Assembly (NCBI RefSeq): GCF_900545795.1 | Contig: NZ_URAR01000006.1 | Coordinates: 1 to 64,000 of the forward strand | DNA: 64,000 nucleotides | Direction: 5' to 3' | Source of the DNA: an uncultured Veillonella sp. | GTDB taxonomy: Bacteria; Bacillota; Negativicutes; Veillonellales; Veillonellaceae | In this document: piece by piece, positions 44,166 through 52,166 of the stretch | How the letters are laid out: each line of letters opens with the position of its first letter | Numbering within the stretch: position 1 is the stretch's first letter | Notes under the pieces: generated by a model | What the model was told of the DNA's origin: nothing | The model's input: the letters and a program-made list of their open reading frames with translations, nothing else | The model's database searches: none | Translations under genes and position numbers: made by a program

Positions 44166-46253
44166 TTACTTAGCAGGCTCTGATTCGGATGGCTCATCTT
44201 GAGATTCATTTGCAATATTTTGATTATTTGCATCATTTTTTACAGTTGCCTCTTTTGAATTCTCTGAATTTTTAAATCCCTCTGAATCCTTTGAGTCTTT
44301 TAAATCCTCTGACTCCTTTAAATCTTTCGAATTTTTTGAGTCTTTTGAATCTTTTACATCTTTTTTAGCCGCTTCTTTCTTAGCTTGCTCTTCCTTAGCT
44401 TTTTCTTTAGCCTGAGCTTTTGCCATTTTTTCTTTCACTTTATCTCGCTCAGCTGGCAACATAATGTTAAGAACAAACTGACCATCACCACGAATTACAT
44501 ATTCAGTGTCAATTTTAGCCGTATAATGCTCTTTATCATCGTCATCAGGATCTACACCTGGTAAATTCCCCTTAGTCTTAGGCTTAGCTACTGTGCCTGG
44601 AATTGGATTGTCTTCCACATTCTCAAGTTTTGCTTTCTTAACCGTTTCACCATCACCAGAATCTACCATGCTAATACCGTCTTCTAAGATCTCAACTACA
44701 ATCTGATTATTGGTATCGGCCTTGCGCAATTCCTTATAAAACTCATCAAAATCCTTATATGTTTTTAAGCGACGAATAATCTCATCAGTTAAATTATATT
44801 TTTGCTTTTCCAATAAATATGGCAATGGCACAACGCCCCCACCACGCACTTCAAGAGTGGCCTTACCTAATGGTTGATCTTTAGGAATTGTATAAAAAAT
44901 TTCCTTCTTAACTTCTTCCCCTCTAAATGGTTGCAAAGTCACTACAATAACAATCGTATCTCCAGGCGATGCTACACCTGGCGTTAAACTTGCATCTTTA
45001 ATAAGGGCCGTTCGCGGTGTTTTTGTTACATCCGCTTCCACTTCAATGCTAGCAATATCATAATTAATAAAGCGATTATTCATTAACACATCGACAATAT
45101 TGTAAAATTCATCGACACTTTTTACACCAATGGACTCAGAAGAGTAGAACATATTCGTGCGCTCCAATGGAGGAATCTCTCCATTGCGCGGCTGAATTTT
45201 AACGGCTACTGTAGCCGTTCCTTCGCCATTGCGGTCTAAGGTTTTATTTAAGAAACTATATACAGATGTGGCCGCTAAGGTAGGGCTCAATTCATTGGCA
45301 TCTACGATTTTAACAGCGGCTACTTTTTCGCGGTTCATATCTAAGTCGCGAATAGTAATAGCCATAGGAATGCCGCTCATAAACTGCCCCGTCTTACCAG
45401 CAATGCCAGCGCCACGATCTTCAGTAACAGCGCCTACTTCAGCGCCCATAGAACCTAGCTTAAAACCAGAGTCTACGCTCTTTACCACTGTAAAGATAGA
45501 TGCATTATGCATGAAGTAGCCCACAGAGCCACGCTTTAAAAATGGATGCCCAAAAGCTACTAAATGATCATCATCTACATAAGTCACTGTGCCAATAGCA
45601 CCCAGTTTTAAATCACCATCGACTAATAAAGCTGCCACAGAACCACCAGCCTTTAATGGCTTAGGTGTATCATCACCATCAGCAGCGGCTGTATCATAAG
45701 TACTGTATTGGTATTCTGGCAATTTATCCTTCATAAAGCTTAAGGCATTGGCATCAAAACCATAGGCCATAAGTGGTGTCCCTAAAGGAATTAAATGGCT
45801 ATCCTTCCAAGGATTGGCTACATTTTGTTCATAAGGAATATTCCATAGCTTTACCATGTCCTGAATTGGGGTTATCATGCCAATCGTACTATCAGCAAAG
45901 CCCCAGCCATAGGCTACAGCACCAACTAGTTTATTGTTAATATATACGGGGCTGCCACTCATACCATGAACGATACCACCAGTCTCATCGATGACCGGGC
46001 CAGAGAATTTAGCTAAAATCAAATCGCCTGATGGGCCACGATCCTTCATAACGCCTAAGACTTTTACATTGAAGCTAGCAATATCGCTACCCTCTACTAC
46101 GGTGTCGGCATGACCTTCCATGCCTGTACGCACTTCATTAACAGGCAAAAAGTCAATGGCCTGTCCGCCATAAGGCAAAATGCTTAAGGCGCTAAATAAG
46201 AAAAGCGCCAGTACACCTTTCTTATACCGGCGCGATGAACGAAATAACTTCAT
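44166..46253 (-). CDS. Exported SpoIVB-like (peptidase S55) protein
   Basis: This 695-residue protein has a signal peptide or anchor (about 12-32) and an S55-like region with VHGMSGSPVYI (about 95-105) and GTVTYVDDDHLVAFGHPF (about 221-238). The serine motif comes before the histidine motif, the reverse of sporulation protease SpoIVB as I know it, and no PDZ domain is seen. A middle beta-rich part (about 380-490) follows, then a charged tail (about 610-695) of KDSK-type repeats. Similar proteins occur in other diderms. Without spore genes nearby, an envelope role is more likely than sporulation. It follows the lipoyl-fold gene by 13 bases. Confidence 0.8.
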   Translation of the reverse strand: MKLFRSSRRYKKGVLALFLFSALSILPYGGQAIDFLPVNEVRTGMEGHADTVVEGSDIASFNVKVLGVMKDRGPSGDLILAKFSGPVIDETGGIVHGMSGSPVYINNKLVGAVAYGWGFADSTIGMITPIQDMVKLWNIPYEQNVANPWKDSHLIPLGTPLMAYGFDANALSFMKDKLPEYQYSTYDTAAADGDDTPKPLKAGGSVAALLVDGDLKLGAIGTVTYVDDDHLVAFGHPFLKRGSVGYFMHNASIFTVVKSVDSGFKLGSMGAEVGAVTEDRGAGIAGKTGQFMSGIPMAITIRDLDMNREKVAAVKIVDANELSPTLAATSVYSFLNKTLDRNGEGTATVAVKIQPRNGEIPPLERTNMFYSSESIGVKSVDEFYNIVDVLMNNRFINYDIASIEVEADVTKTPRTALIKDASLTPGVASPGDTIVIVVTLQPFRGEEVKKEIFYTIPKDQPLGKATLEVRGGGVVPLPYLLEKQKYNLTDEIIRRLKTYKDFDEFYKELRKADTNNQIVVEILEDGISMVDSGDGETVKKAKLENVEDNPIPGTVAKPKTKGNLPGVDPDDDDKEHYTAKIDTEYVIRGDGQFVLNIMLPAERDKVKEKMAKAQAKEKAKEEQAKKEAAKKDVKDSKDSKNSKDLKESEDLKDSKDSEGFKNSENSKEATVKNDANNQNIANESQDEPSESEPAK
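44251..44360 (-). repeat. Coding repeats of Lys-Asp-Ser type
   Basis: The DNA near the 3' end of the S55-like gene repeats TTTGAATC/TTTGAGTC-like words at multiples of 9 bases, giving the protein a KDSKDSKNSKDLKES pattern. It keeps the frame and could vary in length. Confidence 0.75.
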
Positions 46254-46266
46254 TCATATCTCCCTT

Positions 46267-46569
46267 CTAATTACCGTTAACTACTGCAACGACTTGGGCT
46301 TGTTTAATTTGGTCGCCTTCATGTACAGATACTGAAGAAACAACACCATCTACAGTAGCACGTGCCGCTGGCATAGGACCTGTTAACGATTGGATGCTCA
46401 CGAGAACATCACCTTGTTTTACTGCAGAACCTACGGCCACAGTCGATACAACTTTGCCGGTCAATACGGACTCTTGATTGACAGCAGCTGCTGAAGCCGT
46501 AAATACAAAGCCCGCCATCATTACCGTTGCAAGCATTGTCATGAGTGTATATTTCATATATTTTTTCAT
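46267..46569 (-). CDS. Small exported protein with a biotinyl/lipoyl-like fold
   Basis: This 100-residue protein has a signal peptide (about 1-28, ASA) and two half motifs of a lipoyl/HlyD-type beta hairpin: VGSAVKQGDVLVSIQ and VDGVVSSVSVHEGDQIKQAQVVAVV. The lysine that carries biotin or lipoate is not at the usual turn, so it is probably a structural or binding domain standing alone. AAGGAGG lies 7-8 bases before the ATG. It has a likely promoter at 46616 and precedes the S55-like gene. Function unknown. Confidence 0.75.
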   Translation of the reverse strand: MKKYMKYTLMTMLATVMMAGFVFTASAAAVNQESVLTGKVVSTVAVGSAVKQGDVLVSIQSLTGPMPAARATVDGVVSSVSVHEGDQIKQAQVVAVVNGN

Positions 46570-46615
46570 GTTTATCCCTCCTTAAAAACCTCTCATGCTA
46601 AGAGGTGATAAACCT

Positions 46616-46624
46616 ATTATAACA
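46616..46624 (-). promoter_or_regulatory. Extended -10 promoter before the small exported protein
   Basis: TGTTATAAT on the minus strand, inside GTTTCATGTTATAAT, a 15-base word also found at 48068-48082 before the AMIN-domain gene. No good -35 is seen. Confidence 0.5.
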
Positions 46625-46683
46625 TGAAACAAATTATTTTGATAATTTAAAATAAAATATTTTTCCTTTTCCAGTACCACTTT

Positions 46684-48030
46684 TTAACCTAATACTAAAA
46701 TTTGCTCATATTTTTTAGGTGTACCAGGCGCCCCTATATGTAAGTACTCATTGCTATACATATCCACTGAATCTTGTCCTGTTAATTCAATGCCATCTAC
46801 TGCACCTAATTCCTTAAGCATATGCGCCCCTTCATCAGTGCTCACACCAGCAGATAAGCCTTTGCTATTATCTACAACAAGCACAATGAGGCGACCACTA
46901 GAATCAACACCAAGGAAACTACGCCCACCGAGACGGCCATCATCAATGCCTAAACTATTGCCACGAACGAGAATCTTCTGTCCCCCTTCAAACACAACAG
47001 CTGCGCGATTACTAATCTTAGCTACTTCAGGTTGTAAAGCAATCGTAACGGTGTCACCCACCTTTAATTGTTCTAATTCCTTAGCCATCGTGCCATGACC
47101 AGACAATACAATAGCCCCTTTAGGCAAAGCAGAATCATTAACAGTCTTGGCTACTACCTTATCATTTTTAATCGTCACTTCTTGACCGTATATATTAGTA
47201 TGGGTAGATTTGCCGAAATTGGAAGTGTATAGGAGCAATTCATTCTCCTGTCGCTCACGGTTTACGCCACTAATGGTAAATTGGTCCTTGGCAGTTTTAA
47301 CTTCTATAATCGGCGTCGTAAAGTTAATGCTATATCCCTTGCCTGGTACATATTTTACTTGTGATTTAGGCTCCCACTGCGCCGCTACTTCATTTGCTTT
47401 ATTCGCCTTTACTTGGTTAGTAGTACGCTCATTAGTGGCTTTTTTTAATCCAATAGCCACTACATAAGGAGATTGTACATTCTCCAGGACTTTTCCCGCT
47501 GCTCCTGCATCGCCTACACGCATAGGTACATCAGCGTTAGCTTCTACAACAAAGGCTTTCAAGCGTCCATTTTCACTGCTAGTATCCCACTTAGAAAACT
47601 CTACTCTATCGCTTAAATTACGAGTCGTTTTTTGATTGTAATCAGTAAACAAATCCACCACGAGGCGATCTGGCGAAGTGAGTGTAAAGATATGGTGATG
47701 CACGGACTGATTCACTGATAAAGTGACATCTAAATCCTCATCCTTTGTATCTAACGCCACGCCTCGTAAAACACCTGTATCGCGGCGATTATACGCCACT
47801 GGGCCGGAGGCCTTATTGCTCGTATTAGGCAAATGAATCTTCACCTGTTGACTTTTATTATTATATATAGAGCTCCATCCGTCTGGTAAGCCATTCATAT
47901 CAAATACAACGCGCGTATGTCCCGTTTCATTTAATGCTCTTAAATTGGTCACATCTGCAGCTAGCGCCAAAGGCATGCTCATGATTAAACTTAATGCCGT
48001 TGCCATCCATGCTTTTTTCTTGCCAGTCAT
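46684..48030 (-). CDS. AMIN-domain and phosphodiester-glycosidase-like exported protein
   Basis: This 448-residue protein has a signal peptide (about 1-24, ALA), an AMIN domain (about 27-135, TRVVFDMNGLPDGW and DRLVVDLF) and a C-terminal region resembling the NAGPA domain (about 210-448: KGYSINFTTPIIEV, GKSTHTNIYGQEV, GRSFLGVDSSGRLIVLVVD). AMIN domains often bind peptidoglycan or sit in envelope machines. The usual closing DGGGSST motif is replaced by IELTGQDSVDMYS, so glycosidase activity is doubtful. AAGGAGG precedes the ATG. It has its own promoter-like site at 48068. Confidence 0.8.
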   Translation of the reverse strand: MTGKKKAWMATALSLIMSMPLALAADVTNLRALNETGHTRVVFDMNGLPDGWSSIYNNKSQQVKIHLPNTSNKASGPVAYNRRDTGVLRGVALDTKDEDLDVTLSVNQSVHHHIFTLTSPDRLVVDLFTDYNQKTTRNLSDRVEFSKWDTSSENGRLKAFVVEANADVPMRVGDAGAAGKVLENVQSPYVVAIGLKKATNERTTNQVKANKANEVAAQWEPKSQVKYVPGKGYSINFTTPIIEVKTAKDQFTISGVNRERQENELLLYTSNFGKSTHTNIYGQEVTIKNDKVVAKTVNDSALPKGAIVLSGHGTMAKELEQLKVGDTVTIALQPEVAKISNRAAVVFEGGQKILVRGNSLGIDDGRLGGRSFLGVDSSGRLIVLVVDNSKGLSAGVSTDEGAHMLKELGAVDGIELTGQDSVDMYSNEYLHIGAPGTPKKYEQILVLG

Positions 48031-48067
48031 AGCGCCTCCTTATTATTCAAAACAGTATACTCTATAT

Positions 48068-48076
48068 ATTATAACA
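48068..48076 (-). promoter_or_regulatory. Extended -10 promoter before the AMIN-domain gene
   Basis: TGTTATAAT on the minus strand within the same 15-base word as at 46616-46630. It lies about 38 bases before the start codon. Confidence 0.5.
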
Positions 48077-48141
48077 TGAAACTGAAGGTGATTTGAAATT
48101 ACCAATTTTTCTATGTCAACTATTATAAAATAGATAAAAAT

Positions 48142-48260
48142 TCTACGAATAACTAAAATATAAATACCACGAGCAGTTAAAAATAAAATTACCACAACTA
48201 GAAAAAATATACCACGACTAGAAAAAATACCACGACTAGAAAAATAAAAATACCACGAAG
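48142..48260. repeat. A-rich repeat with TACCACGACTAG core
   Basis: About six units with a core TACCACGACTAGAAAAA start near 48142, 48165, 48190, 48210, 48228 and 48251. Spacing varies from 18 to 25 bases because the A run differs in length. The array lies just after mreB. Confidence 0.65.
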
Positions 48261-48335
48261 CCCTTGCACTAGCCTGTAAAACGCCTCGGCTTACAGCTGC
48301 AATACACTTCATGGTATTTATTTTTAGTTTATATA

Positions 48336-49511
48336 TTATTGCAATTCTTCTAAACTATCTTGCAATTTATCCATTTCTTGCAGTGCACGACCTGTGCCCT
48401 GTATAACAGAATAACGTGGATTATCTACTAAGTATGCGGCCACACCTATGGAGCGCGTCACCAATCGCTCTAGGCCACTAATAAGAGCCCCACCACCGGT
48501 GAGCAAAATTCCATGGTCTGCAATTTCTGCCACTAACTCAGGTGGCGTCTTTTCTAAAATATCCTTAATCCCTTCAAGAATAATGCCAATCGGCTTTTCT
48601 AATGCCAATTGCACTTCCTTAGAAGTAACTGTAATAGTTTGCGGCAAACCTGACACCATATCGCGCCCACGCACCTTAATTTCTTCTACTGGTGCTTTAC
48701 GATCTACAGTACCCACTGCAATCTTAATCTCCTCAGCCGTACGATGGCCAATAAGCATTTTACGGCGTCGTTTAATATAGGCAATGATAGCCTCATCAAA
48801 TTTATCGCCACCCATACGAAGAGATTTACTTACTACGATACCCGTATTGCAGAGTACTGCTATATCAGTAGTGCCACCGCCAATATCTACAACGATAGCG
48901 CCAGCAGATTTAGCCTTATCTAACCCTGTTCCTAAAGCAGCGACTAAAGGCTCTTCAATCAGAACTGTCTTTCTCGCCCCTGTCTGCAGAACGGCTTCTA
49001 TAACAGCACGCTTTTCCACCGGTGTAATGCCCGATGGTACACAGACTACAATACGCGGTTTAAATAGAGATGAAGAAGGCAAGACACTTTTAATATAGTA
49101 ACGGAGCATGAATTCTGTCATGTCATAATTGGTAATGACACCATCTTGCAAAGGTCGAATGACTTCGATTTCTTCTGGTGTGCGCCCTAACATAACGCGC
49201 GCATCATCACCAACCGCGACAACTTCATGAGTACGAGAATTCCACGCTACATAGCCAGGCTCATCAAGAACTACCCCTTTGCCCTTCACGTAAATAAGTA
49301 CATTAGCTGTACCTAAATCAATACCAATATCATAAGCCCACCATAAAGCAATGCGCTCAAAAATAGAGATATTATTTTTTACCATTTTAGAACTTCTTGG
49401 CGTAGTCGTAGCAATAGGCTGTGTGCTCTTTTTTCGACGTGCTTCGCGTTTTTTCTTCACTTCAGCACGGTCGACTTTTTTCTTACTCGTCCACCCGAAC
49501 AATGTCAGCAC
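48336..49511 (-). CDS. mreB: MreB/Mbl-family cell-shape protein
   Basis: This actin-like protein has YDIGIDLGTANVLIYVKGKG (about 59-78), VVDIGGGTTDIAVL and LLTGGGALISGLERL. MreB guides wall synthesis. Before the actin fold are about 58 residues, rich in lysine and arginine (KKKVDRAEVKKKREARRKK). The GTG at 49511 overlaps murA by 29 bases and has AAGGG just before it; an ATG at 49385 would give a 349-residue protein of standard length but has a weak site. The start is thus open. Finding mreB in a coccus-type genome is notable. MreC and MreD are not adjacent. Confidence 0.88.
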   Translation of the reverse strand: MLTLFGWTSKKKVDRAEVKKKREARRKKSTQPIATTTPRSSKMVKNNISIFERIALWWAYDIGIDLGTANVLIYVKGKGVVLDEPGYVAWNSRTHEVVAVGDDARVMLGRTPEEIEVIRPLQDGVITNYDMTEFMLRYYIKSVLPSSSLFKPRIVVCVPSGITPVEKRAVIEAVLQTGARKTVLIEEPLVAALGTGLDKAKSAGAIVVDIGGGTTDIAVLCNTGIVVSKSLRMGGDKFDEAIIAYIKRRRKMLIGHRTAEEIKIAVGTVDRKAPVEEIKVRGRDMVSGLPQTITVTSKEVQLALEKPIGIILEGIKDILEKTPPELVAEIADHGILLTGGGALISGLERLVTRSIGVAAYLVDNPRYSVIQGTGRALQEMDKLQDSLEELQ

Positions 49512-50742
49512 CTAACCCTTTTAATTTGCCAACCAAATTATCATAGCCTCGATCAATATGAGACAATTGAGTTACTTCCGTAACGCCTTCGGCAGCAAGG
49601 CCTGCACATACTAAAGCAGCACCAGCGCGAAGGTCTGTAGCACGCACCTTAGCCCCCTTAAGTGTAGGCACACCATCTACAATGGCACGGCGCTCTTCAA
49701 TGCGAATTTCAGCGCCCATCTTCTTAAGCTCATCCACATGCATAAAGCGATTTTCAAATACCGTTTCCATAACGGTACTCGTACCTTCAGCAATTGTTGT
49801 AAAGGCCATAAATTGTGCTTGCATATCTGTTGGGAACCCTGGATATGGCAAAGTCTTAATGTCCACAGCTTTTACTTTTCCATCAGAGACTACACGAATG
49901 CCATCTACATCTTCATATACAGCCACACCAGCTTCTTTTAATTTTGCAACCACTGGTTTTAAATGTTCAGATAAGGCATTTTCTACATACACATCGCCGC
50001 CAGCCATAGCTGCTGCAATTAAGTATGTACCGGCTTCAATGCGGTCAGGAATCACCGTATGAGTCGCACCCTTTAATTCCTTAACACCTTGGATGCGAAT
50101 TACATTAGTACCAGCACCGCGAATGTCAGCGCCCATACTATTTAAATAAGTTACTAAATCAACGATTTCTGGCTCGCGAGCCACATTCTCAATAATAGTC
50201 TTACCTTCCGCCATAGAAGCTGCCATGATAATATTCTCTGTAGCCCCTACACTTGGGAAGTCAAGGTAAATTTGAGTGCCTTTAAGACCATTAGGTGCTG
50301 TAGCCAATACATAGCCATCTCCCATTTCAATCACTGCACCAAGAGCTTCAAAAGCTTTTAAATGCAAATCAATAGGACGACTACCGATAGCGCAGCCACC
50401 TGGTAAAGAGATGCGCGCTTCACCGCGGCGAGCAAGTAAAGGGCCCATAACCAAGAAAGAGGCTCTCATGCGACGCACCAATTCATAAGGGGCTTCAGTG
50501 GCTGTAATGGTACTAGCGTCAAATACGATTTCATCAGTATTTTCATGACTTACCTTTACACCTAAAGAGGAAATAACCTCACAAATTGTATGCACATCCT
50601 CTAAATGAGGAACTTCTACTAAACGACTTGGCGTAGATGCCAACATGGTGGCTGCAATAATAGGCAATACCGCATTTTTAGCGCTACTAACGCGTACGCG
50701 ACCATTCAACGGTTTTTTACCATTTATAATGAGCTTTTCCAA
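49483..50742 (-). CDS. murA: UDP-GlcNAc 1-carboxyvinyltransferase MurA
   Basis: This 419-residue enzyme makes the first committed precursor of peptidoglycan. It shows the double inside-out barrel pattern, with KLIINGKKPLNGRVRVSSAKNA at the start, RRMRASFLVMGPLLARRGEA and the active-site loop PGGCAIGSRPIDLH (cysteine about residue 117). It is coupled to mreB, linking wall synthesis and its guide protein. The promoter lies near 50878. Confidence 0.95.
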   Translation of the reverse strand: MEKLIINGKKPLNGRVRVSSAKNAVLPIIAATMLASTPSRLVEVPHLEDVHTICEVISSLGVKVSHENTDEIVFDASTITATEAPYELVRRMRASFLVMGPLLARRGEARISLPGGCAIGSRPIDLHLKAFEALGAVIEMGDGYVLATAPNGLKGTQIYLDFPSVGATENIIMAASMAEGKTIIENVAREPEIVDLVTYLNSMGADIRGAGTNVIRIQGVKELKGATHTVIPDRIEAGTYLIAAAMAGGDVYVENALSEHLKPVVAKLKEAGVAVYEDVDGIRVVSDGKVKAVDIKTLPYPGFPTDMQAQFMAFTTIAEGTSTVMETVFENRFMHVDELKKMGAEIRIEERRAIVDGVPTLKGAKVRATDLRAGAALVCAGLAAEGVTEVTQLSHIDRGYDNLVGKLKGLGADIVRVDE

Positions 50743-50877
50743 AACATTCCCTCCAACTACAAATCTATTTCAAGCTTTTATCTTGTTATTATCTGATACA
50801 AATCCTACTCTATAATATACTATAAATAGACCCTTCACTTCAAGAGTTACGCCCACTTCTCTCAATATATTTAGCAC

Positions 50878-50906
50878 TTTGTATTCACATAAAAGACAAT
50901 TGTCAA
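50878..50906 (-). promoter_or_regulatory. Promoter of murA-mreB
   Basis: A consensus TTGACA (50901-50906) and TACAAA (50878-50883) are 17 bases apart on the minus strand. The 22-bp array begins 7 bases upstream of the -35. Confidence 0.55.
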
Positions 50907-50912
50907 CATATC

Positions 50913-51022
50913 TTTCCAGCTTATTGTAGCATATGGTCCAATTTACTATAGTGTGCGTTCCAACTTACTGTAGTATTCGTTCCAACTTACTATAGCATCC
51001 TTTTCAATTTACTATAACATAT
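50913..51022. repeat. Tandem 22-bp repeat, five units
   Basis: Five units of exactly 22 bases start at 50913, 50935, 50957, 50979 and 51001, with consensus near GTTCCAACTTACTATAGCAT. The third and fourth differ at four positions. They are contiguous, so not CRISPR. They fill the space between the glpX terminator and the murA promoter. Confidence 0.85.
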
Positions 51023-51026
51023 AAAT

Positions 51027-51060
51027 AAGCGGCTCAGAATCCTACTCTTCTGAGCCGCTT
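51027..51060 (-). terminator. Terminator after glpX
   Basis: A perfect 13-bp stem (AAGCGGCTCAGAA/TTCTGAGCCGCTT, 51027-51039 with 51048-51060) lies 41 bases after the glpX stop. The tail on the minus strand is TTATTTATAT, only moderately T-rich. Confidence 0.85.
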
Positions 51061-51101
51061 TGTATACTCATATACTATAAGTTACCTATAGATGGTACAA
51101 C

Positions 51102-52067
51102 TTATTTAGCTTTCATAGATTTTAATTTTCTATCTAAGCGATGAATTGTATCTACGAAGCGAACTGTACCTGTTTTATAACGCATTACCACTGATTCAGT
51201 GCGGGCGCCACCAGCGAAATATTTAATGCCAGAAAGGATATTTCCTTCTGTAATTGCAGTAGCAGAGAAAATTACATCTTCCCCATGAACTAAATCGTCA
51301 ATGGTGAGAACTTTATTTAAATCAGTAATCCCCATGGCATGACAACGACGAACTTCTGCCTCGTTTTCAGGTAATAAACGAGCTTGCATATCGCCACCGG
51401 TACATTTTAGGGCTGCTGCAGCAAGAACGCCTTCTGGCGCACCACCAGTACCAATAACCATATGAACACCAGAGCCTTCAAGACCACATTCCATAGCTGG
51501 GTTTACATCGCCATCAGTAATCAAACGAATACGAGCACCAGCTTCACGGCATTCGCGCATAATTTGTTCATGACGTGGACGATCAAGCATTACTACAGTC
51601 AAATCATCAATGCCGCGTTCCATTTTTTCAGCTACGCGGCGAAGGTTTTCAGCTACACTAGCATTTAAATCAATAACACCTTTAGCTCGAGGGCCAACGC
51701 AAAGTTTTTGCATATACATATCAGGTGCATGGAGCAAACCACCTTTAGAGGCAATGGCAAGAACTGCAATAGCACCATTTTGTCCCTTTGCAATAAGATT
51801 TGTACCTTCAATAGGGTCAACAGCAATGTCAACTAATTCGCCGCCAGCCCCTACTTCTTCACCGATGTAGAGCATAGGTGCTTCATCAATTTCACCTTCC
51901 CCAATTACAACAGTCCCTGAAATTGGTACTGTATCAAATGTTTGACGCATAGCGTCTACGGCCAATTGATCGGCTCCATCTTTTTCACCGCGCCCTAATA
52001 AACGACCGCTGCGAAGCGCTGCTGCTTCTGTTACACGTACAAATTCCAATGCTAATGTTCTATCCAC
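51102..52067 (-). CDS. glpX: Class II fructose-1,6-bisphosphatase
   Basis: This 321-residue phosphatase of gluconeogenesis has the metal site VDPIEGTNL and the motifs VIGEGEIDEAPML and GTGGAPEGVLAAAALKC. Gluconeogenesis matters in an organism that grows on lactate, as Veillonella does. The start is a GTG with AAGGAGG 8 bases before it. It follows the transaldolase-like gene by 99 bases and ends at a strong terminator. Confidence 0.95.
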   Translation of the reverse strand: MDRTLALEFVRVTEAAALRSGRLLGRGEKDGADQLAVDAMRQTFDTVPISGTVVIGEGEIDEAPMLYIGEEVGAGGELVDIAVDPIEGTNLIAKGQNGAIAVLAIASKGGLLHAPDMYMQKLCVGPRAKGVIDLNASVAENLRRVAEKMERGIDDLTVVMLDRPRHEQIMRECREAGARIRLITDGDVNPAMECGLEGSGVHMVIGTGGAPEGVLAAAALKCTGGDMQARLLPENEAEVRRCHAMGITDLNKVLTIDDLVHGEDVIFSATAITEGNILSGIKYFAGGARTESVVMRYKTGTVRFVDTIHRLDRKLKSMKAK

Positions 52068-52166
52068 TGTTTATACCTCCTTAAAATAAGACATTTACAC
52101 GCGACGGGCTTGAGCCCCTTGGTAAATGCTATATGCAATTATATTTGCTTATCAATTTTTAGGCAA

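Larger units (their letters stand above)
48031..48335. other. Intergenic region between mreB and the AMIN-domain gene
   Basis: This 305-base gap holds an extended -10 site (48068-48076) and an A-rich repeat (48142-48260). A minus-strand frame of 89 codons (48043-48312) has no ribosome binding site and is made partly of the repeat, so it is not called. No clear terminator follows mreB. Confidence 0.6.
50743..51101. other. Intergenic region between glpX and murA
   Basis: This 359-base gap holds the glpX terminator (51027-51060), a 22-bp tandem array (50913-51022) and the murA promoter (50878-50906) with a leader of about 130 bases. No gene is seen. Confidence 0.7.

Noticed and set aside
44166..46253. 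Considered as evidence of sporulation
   Set aside because: No other sporulation gene is in the window, and the motif order and lack of a PDZ domain differ from SpoIVB.
48043..48312. An 89-codon minus-strand frame between mreB and the AMIN-domain gene
   Set aside because: No ribosome binding site, much of it is made from the A-rich repeat, and a promoter-like site for the next gene lies inside its 3' end.
50913..51022. Possible CRISPR array
   Set aside because: The 22-bp units are contiguous with no spacers, and no cas gene is in the window. The same holds for the arrays at 2182 and 25717.
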